Shown here piece after piece: positions 47,526 to 57,900 of a DNA stretch of 64,000 nucleotides. Position 1 is the stretch's first letter. The number at the start of each line of letters is the position of its first letter. The position numbers and the translations under genes are program-made. The stretch is from Macrolepiota albuminosa (taxonomy: Eukaryota; Basidiomycota; Agaricomycetes; Agaricales; Agaricaceae): the NCBI GenBank assembly GCA_027475525.1, contig JAMWFC010000117.1:2466183-2530182 (forward strand), written 5' to 3'. Below the pieces are notes generated by a model. It was not told the DNA's origin and did no database searches. It was given only the letters and a program-made list of their open reading frames with translations.

Positions 47526-48478
47526 TGATGACGCCCAAAGTTTGGTCAGTAACAAATGTAGCTAAAGTGTTACCTAACCAAGAGTGTGCGTTGGGCGCGC
47601 TATAAGTGTGTTGAGGAGTCCCGGGCAGGTCCCAGAGAACGCGTCTGTGAAAAAGGGTAAAAGTCGGTAACGAAGTCGGCAAGTGTCAAGCGCTAAGGTA
47701 AAGCGCCTAAGGAAATGCGGTAAGTGAACACGGCAACGGGAAGCGGCAAGAGCACGGTAAGCTTAGCGAAGTTCTAAGCGTCGATAATGCCTGCCGTAGT
47801 TGCAAGGCGCGAGTATGTCGAGTGTTGGCGAGCGTCTACAACTGCCGATGAGTTTTGACGTTGCCGACCGTAGCGTAAATGAGCTCTTGAGCGTAAGGGA
47901 GAGACTGAAGTAAGGGGAGTAAACTGTGGTCTATTCGTCTGATGATCTATGTACAAGTCGGTAAGTACTTTTATACTACAATGAGTTCGCCGTCGCCAGT
48001 GGCTAATGACGCCAGAGTGCGGTAAACTGGAAAATTTCAAAGGGGTAGCTCCAACGGTTTCAGATCCCTACCGTCCATTCAAGAGCCTTAGCGACGCCAG
48101 GCGACAGATCGCGAAGCTAAACCATCACTCCATCACCCTTCTGTCCGTCAGAGCACCTAAGCGATGTCGGGCGCCAAATCGAGACGCTAAGCGGTGTCAG
48201 ACGCCAAGGTCAAACGCCAAGCTGTCCGTCAGTTTTTGATAGATCATCAGGCTTCTCGCTAAGCGCTGTCGTCAGTGACTGATGCCATCTGTCAGTTGTC
48301 ATTTTGTCTGCCGATCGGCGCTATCATTGATTGGATCTGCTTCTTGCCGTGCGCGGCCGTCAGAAATGGCTTAAAATAGGTAGAACGCGTGCGCTAAGTT
48401 CGGAACGAGTGCGGCAAGGTTTCCGGAGCCGGTGCCGAGCCTGCCGTTGATGCGCCTAACCTGTATAGGGTCCTATCA
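47526..48478 (-). repeat. 3' LTR of A3
   Basis: 953-bp family A LTR in reverse complement (TGATGACGCC to GGTCCTATCA). The purine tract in reverse complement (TCTCCCCCCAA) follows at 48479-48489. The outer 4-bp flank on the pol strand reads ACGC. Confidence 0.9.
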
Positions 48479-48647
48479 TCTCCCCCCAACTGAAAAATTG
48501 ACTGTCCTCAGTCACCAAATAAGGCTACCGTTACCGTTTTTGTGACAAGTGGCCCGTGCGTTCTTGAGATTTGGTTTATAGTCCTGGCGCATGAGTTTGG
48601 ACTTCGTTTCCTCTCCCCATCTTTTCCTGGCGCTCAGAAATAAAAAT

Positions 48648-51126
48648 ATGTCCTTCCGTATTCCAACTCCGCCCCCCGTTCCCTCTCAAGCTGCTCAAGA
48701 GGCCGCGTACGCTTACATCGCTAAGGCCAACCGCTTCATCCGCCATATCGAGGGCGTTGGCGCCGAGGCGTCTCAAAACTTGGTGGTTGGCGTGATGAAG
48801 TTGCTGGAGAGGTGGTATGAGGTGAGAGTCCTTGGCGTTGGGTGGGACCGCGAGATCGAGGTGCGGGAGTGGTGTCGTGCTCGATATGTCGATAATCGTG
48901 GCGCCGAGTGGTTAGCGCCCTTCTCCCGCTTCGTAAGTTGTTGTTTTCGCCTGGCGCGTCGCTTAGCTGATTGCTCTCTAGGCGCCTCCCCCTGTCCCCA
49001 CCATCGAAGATGAGCTGGAGGACATTCTTTCTGGCGCCTTGCCGATGACGGTAAGCGCGCCTGCGCCTGAGTAAGTATTCCTAACCCATTCTTCTGACTT
49101 AGCTTTGGTCTGAGTTATCCCCCCACAGTAAACAAGAGGTGTTGGCGCCTCTCGCCAATTTGCAGGTGGACGCCGAGATGGCGGCAATTCGCGAGACCGT
49201 GCTGGCAGAGGCTTCTCAAGACGCCAAAGAGAGGACCAAGGCGTTGGAGGAGCGAGAGGTCGTTGGCGAGTCCCTGGTTGCTAGCGAGAAGTCGCCAGTT
49301 GCCAGGAGGCAGATGTCAGATGTGAAGGATTCCCGCGCCGGTAGTGCTCAGAGCCCTGCACTGCCGGCAAGCAAATCGGGCTCTCCGGTCAAGCCTGGGA
49401 AGACTTTGAAGAAGAAGGTAAGTTTAGGCTTTCTTACCGCTGCCGACTTTTGTTTATCTCGTTCTAAGTCTCGTAAGGCTGCCGCCCCTCGTTACACTGT
49501 GAGTTGGTCGCGCCAAGGTACTTTTTCCACTAACCGCCTAGTTGGCAGGCGCCAACACAAACTTCCTTTAGCGACGGAGAGCTGAAGGGATTGTTGGTAG
49601 CGCGACGAGATGAGGCGGTTTTAGATGAGGGAATGGAAGCGGGAGTAGTCTTGCCGGAAATGAAGGATAAGAAGACGGCAAGTCCGGCGGCAAGACGGGA
49701 GTTCAAGGACTCCCAAGGAGCGGTAAGTGCTGTAGCTCTTCTTACCGCGTCTGTTGACACTTCTGTAGTGCGACAAGTGCTGGGCCGACAACGACCCAGA
49801 GGGGTGTTGGTACCCCACCGGTGGTCAGCCCTGCTACCGGTGCGGGACGCTAAAACGGGCTTGCACCTTGGACGGCGCCAAGAGTCGTGAACGCGGTGGG
49901 GCTCCCGACGCGGTAGTGGAGCGCACTTTCAAGCGTGCCGTACTCGTCAGAAGGGCGCGGGAGTTCGTCGAGGGGGAGAGGAAGAAGCAGGCCGCTGGCG
50001 ACGCGGCTGGAATCAGCAAGAGTTCCCTGGCGCTGCCGACTCGCCAAGGGGATGAAAACGAAACAGTCGGTACTCGTGGCGCCGGGGAGCGCCAAGGGAC
50101 GGCGGTCCCCTTAAAACGACAAGTCCCTTCACCTGCCAAGGGGAAGGGCAAGGCTAAGCGCGCGCGGGTAGTGGAATCTCCTCCCCCCACCCCCGAGGAC
50201 GTTGAGATGGAGGATCTCGAAAAGGCGCTTGCCGCTAGCCGCCTTCCGCCAAGGGACACCGAAGCCGGGCCTAGCAACTTGCTCTCCCCCATCCACCTGC
50301 GAGTGGCTTCTTTGCCACTTCCCGACGAGGATGACGCGGTAATGGATCCGCCGCCAAGGGAAGAGCCTGAGGCCACGGTTGGTGACAAGGACGCGGACGG
50401 GGAGGACGACATGGGTGCAGAGGAGGCGGTAGCGGTAGCGGGAGGCAGTGAGGATCTGGCGGCCGACGAAACGTTGGCGACTCAGCGGGAAGGGGGCGAT
50501 GAAGAGGCATGGTAGCGGGAGGCAGTGAGGATCTGGCGGCCGACGAAACGTTGGCGACTCAGCGGGAAGGGGGCGATGAAGAGGCATCGGTAAGGGAGGT
50601 AGTGGAAGGAGATGAGGGGGCAGGAGTTACCCGGGAAGAGCCTGAGTGGCGGTGGTTGCCTCCCTATGGCAACGCCGCCCCTTGGGAGGTTTCAGACCCC
50701 GAGGACGTTGCCGGGCTGGAGCCTAGGCGCCCCGTGATCGCTAGGGTCAATCCCTCGTGGACCCCCCAGCCGCAGCCAACGGTCACTGGCGACGCCTTCA
50801 ACTGGCTGGGGCAAGACCTCGTATACCCAGTGGTGGCGCTCAATCCGCGGGAGATGTTGGAGCGATTTTCCAGGAGGGCGGCAACGATGGAGGCGGTAAT
50901 GGGACGAGAGCGGGAGCGGGTCCGAGGGCAGCTAATGGCGCTAAGGTTGCGGTATTCCAACCTTGGCCGCAGCCTTAGTGTCCTTCGGGACTATCAGGCA
51001 GATTGCCAAGCCGCCCTGGATTGGCAAGCGGCCAACAACATCCTGCCGGGCGACCTCTTGCCGCTTCGAGACTCATCTTTGCCCGTGTCCGACGATTCCC
51101 TGCCGATGGAGGACAGTAGCGAGTAA
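48648..51126 (+). CDS. Antisense C6-cluster gene of A3, six exons
   Basis: Exons: 48648-48932, 48982-49050, 49103-49417, 49469-49498, 49549-49722, 49769-51126. All five introns are 46-52 nt, phase 0, with GTAAG/GTGAG donors and AG acceptors. Residues 1-95: MSFRIPTPPP, then a helical domain with LLERWYEVRVLGVGW. Exon 3: a charged coiled-coil-like region. Exon 6 opens with C-x2-C-x8-C-x8-C-x2-C-x6-C (49769-49864), Zn(II)2Cys6-like, then a basic stretch, an acidic low-complexity linker and a conserved C-terminal domain (WLPPYGN, LRDYQADC). A 77-bp duplication (50434-50587) introduces a TAG; without it exon 6 is 427 codons and the product 717 residues. A conserved TTTATAG lies ~70 bp upstream of the ATG. 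Function unknown; nucleic-acid binding is inferred. Confidence 0.8.
50434..50587 (+). repeat. Tandem 77-bp duplication inside the A3 antisense gene
   Basis: The block from GGTAGCGGGAGGCAG to GAAGAGGCAT is exactly 77 bp and occurs at 50434-50510 and 50511-50587. Removing one unit makes the last exon an exact multiple of three. Likely assembly artefact. Confidence 0.92.
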
Positions 51127-51547
51127 ACGGTCCTTAGCGTAGATAGGCCGTTTTGTAGATATTTTACTCATTGCCGGACTCGCATATATTTTTCTTGCCG
51201 CGTTCTTGCCAAGTGTGAGGGGAAGCTTTATAATTTGAGTTAGCGCAGCAGCAAACAAAGTATAGCTAAGCGACAGTAAGCGGTAAGCATCCTAGGGTAG
51301 GTTTTAGCAAGAGGAGTAGTAGGTGAGGGACTTAGACAAATTTTAAGGAAAAGGGAAACGCTCAGTAGATCATCATAGCGAAAAACCCTTGGCGAGAGTT
51401 GCGCAAGGCGCTAAGCGTTGGCGACACGCTAGCGCTGCGACTTGACTATGTAAAGAAATGTCTGTTGAATATAGTATAGTAAGTCACGGCAAGAAAGATA
51501 AGTAAGGTATCTAATAGAAAAATAAGAGCTTATCAGTATAGTCTTTT
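51127..51547. other. Convergent 3' spacer in A3
   Basis: 421 bp between the stop of the antisense gene and the pol stop, homologous to 6987-7416. No coding content. Confidence 0.7.
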
Positions 51548-54500
51548 CTAATCATTTTCTTCTTCTTCAACTAAAGTCGGCAAGTCATCATCGTCCAATA
51601 ATTCGGTTTCTTCAAGTTCTCTCAGCTTGGCGGTGTCGATATCTAGCGCTTCAAGCGGCAAGTCGATTCGTTCCCTGGCGAGATACGGTAGTAGGCGAAA
51701 AGCGGCAACAGGTCGATGCAGTACTGAACCATCTAGTTCACAGAGCACGTAAGCGCCTCCACGGTTACGAGAGATAACTACCAAAGGTCCAAGATAGCGC
51801 GGTCGCATTTTCTTGTTGTAGGAGGTCTCGATTTTGGAGTTGCGCATGAGCACTAGCGCTCCTCTCGGGAAGTTGTAATCTTTGATGGTGGCGCTATGCT
51901 CGGTTTCGAATCGCAGGGCTGCTTGGCGACGGGCGCTAAAGACTACTTCATGAAGTCGCTCCAAATCTTCTTTCCTTCGCTGGAGATCAATGGCTCGTCT
52001 GGCGACAAGGTCGGTAGTCGCTAAGATACTATTAGGTGCTGGCTGAAGATAGGTCGCTTCTATAATGTCGGCAGGGAGTAAAGGATGGGTGCCAGTAGCC
52101 GCGTAGTAGGGAGAACAACCCATGCGCTTACGAATAGTAACTCTTTCCGACCAGAACACTGAATAGGTCGCTTCGCTCCAACGAGACTCGTCGCCATCGA
52201 CTGCCTTGAAGAGTGCTTGCCGAACGTCAAAGTGGGGTCTCTCTACCAGTCCATTGGCGCGCTTGTTGTAGCCAGATACTCGAATGTGGTGAATTTTGTA
52301 TTTCTTGGCGAGGTAAGTTAGCGCTTTGATGATGGGCGCACCGTTATCCGTGACGATTTCTCTTAGCGCTCCCCAACGGCAGATGACGTCTTCAAATAGC
52401 CACTTGGCGACCGCGTCGGTATTTTCTCTTTGGAGCATTCGAAATTCAGGCCAGTGGATTAGCGAACAACGACCTTGAATGATATACTTGTAGCGACCAG
52501 ACTTGGGCATATGCATGGTGTCGACGTAGATTTTGCTGAAGAGGGGAGCTGGCGTTGCAACGGTTGGCGGTATGAGCACTTGGCGTGTCTGTTGGATTTG
52601 GCAGAGGTGGCAAGTCCTAATGTACCAGGCGATGTCGGCACTAGCGTGTGGCCACCAGAAGCGTTCTAACAGGGAAGCTCGCGTAGCGTACAGACCTCTA
52701 TGTCCTAGCTCGTCATGCATGGCGCGTAAGACTCGTAAGCGACCTTCTGGCTTGATGATCAGCTTGTGAGCGCCATCTCGATTTCGTCGCCAAAGTCGGT
52801 TGTCGGTAAAGAAGAAGAGGGTAGCGTATCGGATAAAGGTCGCGTATTGTTCGTCGGTAAGGTCTGGGGGTCGCTTAAAGTCTTGTATCCATTGCTCGAC
52901 TACTAACAGGCGACTGTCTTCCGCCTTTGCCTTGGCGGAACGGGGAACGGCATCGTAGGTCAGGTTTCTTTTGTCTTCTCTTAGCGACTGGGGTTCTTGT
53001 ACGACTTTTACTGGTGGCGAGTCTTGTTTAAGGATGCTTGCCGTGTAGAACGTGAGGGGTGCGCTAAAGATCTCAGGGCGGTAAGGGACGATGGGATGTA
53101 ACAGGATGCTGGTAGGCTGTTGCCGTCGTAGTAGGGAAATCGGTTGTTGTATGAGGTGCACGAAACCATGTAGTCTATCGATCCAGTCCTCGAAATCGCT
53201 ATCAGCCTGTGGGTCCGCTGCCGGGTCGCCAAGCTGCCGTGGTTGCCTAGAAAGTCCATCTGGTCCGTGGAAAGAGCTCTTGACGTGTACCAGCTCAAAG
53301 TGAAACATGAGGATAGCGACTACCCACCGGTTCATGCTAGCGGATGGCTGGATATCGGGATTCTGCAGCATGCCTTTGATGTACCTAGCGTCGACTTCAA
53401 CAATAAGGTTCCGTACTCCAATCAAATACATCTTTAGCGACCGGAAGGTTTTGAAAAGCCCATAGAGCTCTAGCTTAGGCTGGCTGTAGCGAGATTCTCT
53501 GTCGTTTAGCGTGATAGACCCAAAGCGGTTGTAGCGTCGCTGTTTCCGATTGTCGCTAAGGCATTGGCACAAGAAGTAGCCAACGGCAATGTAAGAGGTA
53601 TCCACCGCCAAGATGACAGGGTCGGCAGAGGTATAATCGATGGGAACTAGGGGCTTGGCGTCTTGTAAGGCTTTTACTAAGTCGCGTTGGGCAGTGACCT
53701 GGTCTGGCCCAAATTCGAAGGGCTCGTTGGCGCGGGTGAGTCGGTTAAGAGCATGTGCGCGATGGGCAAAGTTTTTGACGAATATCCTAAGAACGCCAAC
53801 GGTGCCAAGAAAGGCGCGAACTTCAGATAAGTCGCGGCAAGGACCCCAGCGCTCCAAGAGTGCTAAGCGAGACTCGTCGGGAACGCGACCGTCGGGAGTG
53901 CAGATGTGACCAAGTATTTTGAACCTTGGCGCGCAAAGGAGGAGTTTGTGACCGCTAAACGTACCACCGCTATACTTCATACGTTGGAGAACTCGATTGA
54001 GCAGCTGGAAAAAGTCCCATAGCGCTAAGCGAATATTGGAGTTGTCGGGATGGGTCGCCGGTAAGCCGTTTACGAGTCGCCAGTCTTTGGGGCCTTTGAC
54101 GCCAACGTCGTCGATGAAGCTAAGGACGTTATGCGGTATCTCGGGTTGGAGGATGAAAGTAATGTCGTCGTGGAATATAGGGACTGAGTTTGTCCAGCCC
54201 ATCGGCAAGGTGACTAGGCGCAGTGCGCCAAACGGAGTTTGAAACGTAGTGAGGTCGCGGGAAGAAGGGTGAATCAAGCGCTCGTCGTAGCCAACGTAGA
54301 GATCAAGGGTGGCGCCACAAATGCGCCCGGCAAAGGACTCGGCAAAGTGGTCAGGGAAAGGCGGTACGCCAGAGTGTCGAATGGTAACTCTGTTCAGCGG
54401 CTCGAGACTGTGGACTATGCGCAGATTGCCGTTCTTCTTGAGGACGCAGAACCAACGGGAGCGGTAAGAGCTATTGGAGGGCTCGTAGACGCCAGCCTGT

Positions 54501-54844
54501 ATCTTGGTCCTAATGATCTGGCAGACCTCGGCTTCGATCCCAGGCGGTAACGGTCGGTTGTGCTCAGTCCACGGTACGTGAGGAATGGTCGGGATGACGA
54601 CAGGCGGGCTTCGATCCCAGGCGGTAACGGTCGGTTGTGCTCAGTCCACGGTACGTGAGGAATGGTCGGGATGACGACAGGCGGAAGAAATCTGTACGTA
54701 GACTGCCACGTTCTGAGTCCTCCCAAGCAAAGGCTTTGTCTTGCTTAGCGACAGATCGGTAAGGACGTTCAACTCATCTTTGGTCAAAAATCCTGTGTCG
54801 TGCTCCTTGGCGAACTGCTGCTGGCGTTCCTCGGTAAAACGTCC
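51548..54844 (-). pseudogene. A3 pol: RT, RNase H, integrase (mostly intact, N-terminus missing)
   Basis: An uninterrupted minus-strand frame from about 54400 to 51548. FIDD box at 54120-54106 (FIDDV), RNase H, HHCC finger and integrase core (VDTM, TDNG, GLVERPH), the GPY/F-like module and the acidic end EEEEND. Upstream there is a one-base deletion near 54755 relative to A1, and a 77-bp duplication at 54531-54684 that shifts frame but is probably artefactual. The frame runs into the N gap in the segment before RT, so protease is not seen. Closest to functional of the A pols here. Confidence 0.85.
54531..54684 (-). repeat. Tandem 77-bp duplication inside A3 pol
   Basis: GCTTCGATCCCAGGCGG... 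at 54531-54607 is repeated at 54608-54684, exactly 77 bp. A1 has one unit at the equivalent site (about 3850-3930). Confidence 0.92.
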
Positions 54845-54944
54845 NNNNNNNNNNNNNNNNNNNNNNNNNNNNNNNNNNNNNNNNNNNNNNNNNNNNNNNN
54901 NNNNNNNNNNNNNNNNNNNNNNNNNNNNNNNNNNNNNNNNNNNN
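54845..54944. other. Scaffold gap, 100 N
   Basis: Exactly 100 N, the usual placeholder for unknown length. On its left is A3 pol, on its right B pol after RNase H. The A3 5' LTR (about 950 bp), about 1.2 kb of A3 pol and probably the B integrase are unaccounted for, so the true gap is well over 2 kb. Confidence 0.95.
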
Positions 54945-57900
54945 ACTGGGCGGCTACGTCCCGTTCTTCACGCTGCTCTCTGAGGCGAGTGCTTCGCCTC
55001 CGTTCATCATCACGCATAGCGCGTACTTCCAGGACATGCTCCCTGAGCTCCTGGTATCAGTGGAGAGGTAAATCCTCTCCATCAGGGTCTATGCGGCAGT
55101 CTGCCTGCACATACTCATGAGGCTCGTGAGCCTCCCCGACTACATCACTCTCAAAGTAGCGTGACAAGCAGTCTGCCACTTTGTTGAGTTCACCTTTAAC
55201 ATAGGTGATGTCGAACTGGTATCTCGACATGTAGTCTATCCACCGTCGCTGACGCAGCGACAAGTTCACCTGAGTTTTAAAGAACTCAAGGGCCTTGTGG
55301 TCCGTTATGATGTGGATGGGGTATCCCATCAGCTTATCCTCCCACTTGAGGAGGGCCTCGAGTATGGCAAGAGTCTCCAGCTCGTGCACCGCATAGTTTT
55401 GCTGGGCCATCGTAAACTTCTTCGACATGAACCCTGCTGGGCGGCACGTCTGCCAGCTGCTTCCCTGGCCGTACATAGCTCCGACGCCTGTCTTGGACGC
55501 GTCGCAAATGAGCCATATAGGCTTGTCCCGTCTAGGGTCGATTGGTCGAATCACCGGAGTCTTCGTACAGATCCGTTTGACCATCTCGAAGCACCGCTGG
55601 TGCAACGGCCTCCAATTGAACGGTGACCCGTTCTGCGTCATGGCCATAAGTGGCCCAGTATAGGCTGTGACATCGGGCAAGAAGCTCGATATGTAGTTGA
55701 CAAGGCCAACAAATCGTTGGATGTCATTGTAGTTTCGGGGCGTGCGCCACTCCCGAATACGATCGAGCTTGTCCTGATCAGGGTGGATACCCCGCTCATC
55801 TATGACATGCCCTAGGCAGTCTATACTCTGAGCGTAGAGCTCACATTTTTTCCACTTCAAGTACAACTTGTACTTGCGCAGTCGTTTGAATACGACTCTG
55901 AGGTGCTGCTCATGCTCCTCCATAGTATCCAAGTAGATGAATATGTCATCTAAGTAGACGTGCATGAACCGTCCTATTATGTCTCGGAAGATAGAGGTCA
56001 TTAGCCTCTGGAAAGTTGCTGGAGCATTGCAGTCTCCAATCTGCATTATATTGCTCGTGAATGTACCCATGATCAACGCAAATACGGTCTTGGGTACGTC
56101 CTTGGTGCGAATGCGCACCTGCTTGTAGGCGTCAGTAAGGTCAATCTTCGAGCGATACTTCGCCCGAGCCACGTCTTCCCAGATCACCTCTTGATCTGGT
56201 AAAGGAGTTACATCCTTTATGGTATTGTCATTGCGCTGATGCGCATCAAGAGCTGTTCGAAGGGTTCCATCCTTCTTCGGGATGCACAATAACAGTGCAG
56301 CTTGAGCGGTGGTGCATGGGGACCACCATTGAGCATTCAAATAGCAATTAGTCTTATCGCGTAGTTGCTCCTGGAGGGCGTGCGGACAGCGCGGCAAGTG
56401 GTACTTATACTGCTTGTTCTCGTCTATGAGATTAATCTCATGGTTCACCTCCCGCCACGGCGGGAGCTCCTCCTTGGTCCCATTGACCATGTCGGCAAAT
56501 TCTTCTTGCCATTGCTGACGCAACCGAGGAATATCTTCCTCACGAAGGCTTGTCGCCTTCTGCTTCCCCTTCATACGCACCGGGGGAAGTACTTCCACCG
56601 TCTCTGAGGGTGGCCGAGGCGGCGGTGCATACTGCTCGCGCATTGCGAGCACCTGATTGACACTGTCATCAGGTATATGTAGTCTCAGCGGAGCACCCGC
56701 TGCCGCTGTCTTATAAGCCACGAGGCTTCTTCCTTCACGTACAAGCGAGTACGCTACGGATACCTCGTCCGGGGCTGGCTGGCGATACGCTGGTTTGACG
56801 GTCATCCGTCTCTGGTGCGCATTTTGCGCACACGTGGCTGCCACCAGCTCGTTCCACTCTTGCGGCATTCGGGGGTCGTATGCCCAGTCGTACTCCGGCA
56901 GGGGAGCTGGTCGCTCCCATAGGGACCGTGTGTCCCCCTCTACTGAGGCTTCCGCCTCTCGGATGCTGTCTTTCAAGTCTTCCAACTTGACTCGTGAGGA
57001 CGTAGGTGGACATACATCCACTGAGTCCTCCCGTCGTCTCGCCTTTCGATGGCGTTTGTCTGGAGGCCTTGCGCCTCGACTCTCAGAAGCGATTATTCGC
57101 TTGTTGCTCCTCTTGGAGGCTTGATACTCCTCCTCACTCATCATTACCACGTTGTGGTCTGCACTCAGTCCAGGCATAGCCTGCACTTCCTCCTCCACAT
57201 CCTCCACGGCCGGCACTCTGCGCCGGCCAAGTCATGGAGAGTCCTTGCGTTTCTCCGTAGTGCGATGACATCACAGACGATTATCAGTGTTGTCTGCTGT
57301 AGCTCGTTCAGCTGGGATCACTTTCCCATTCACTAATACCTGGCATTGGTCAAAGTCTAGTATGACTTTGTTACGCCGCATGAATGGCGTTCCCAGTATC
57401 ATATCGTAGCGATCGAAGTTCGCTACATCCATGTATTCCCAGCTACGTGAGCCCGGCGTTTGGACATTCACATTTGTCCCATACTGCACCATGGCTCGGC
57501 TCCCTACGGTGCCCAGCTGTAACGCCAATGGCGTATCCAACTCCTGCACGGATATTCCGTACACATGGGCGAACTGGGGTGTTATGCCCGATGTGGTACT
57601 CCCAGAGTCCCATAGGGTCCATGCCTTGTGGCCGTCTACGTCCACATACGAGACCAGGCACTCCTTGTCTGCTCGTTTCAATGTAGGGCGCTGCAAAGTG
57701 CCCTCTGCACGACGAAGGGTCACCTTCTTCATCTGAACTACGTTATTCCGTTCGGGATTATTTGTGGACGGCCAATCCGTCATCGCCGCTAGGCACTCAG
57801 AGTCGCTGTCGCGACTGTAATACTCATTGTCATAGACGTTGTCGTATACATCGACTGTGACGTACTCCTCCCCCTCCATGACCACACTCTCGAGCTCGGC

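Larger units (their letters stand above)
47526..54844 (-). mobile_element. Family A element A3, nested in B, 5' end lost in scaffold gap
   Basis: On the minus strand: pol (54844-51548), convergent spacer, antisense gene (plus strand, 48648-51126), purine tract and 3' LTR. Same layout as A1. Its 5' LTR and the pol N-terminus, protease included, are not present and must lie in the unresolved gap beginning at 54845. Overall the best preserved A copy in the window. Confidence 0.85.
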
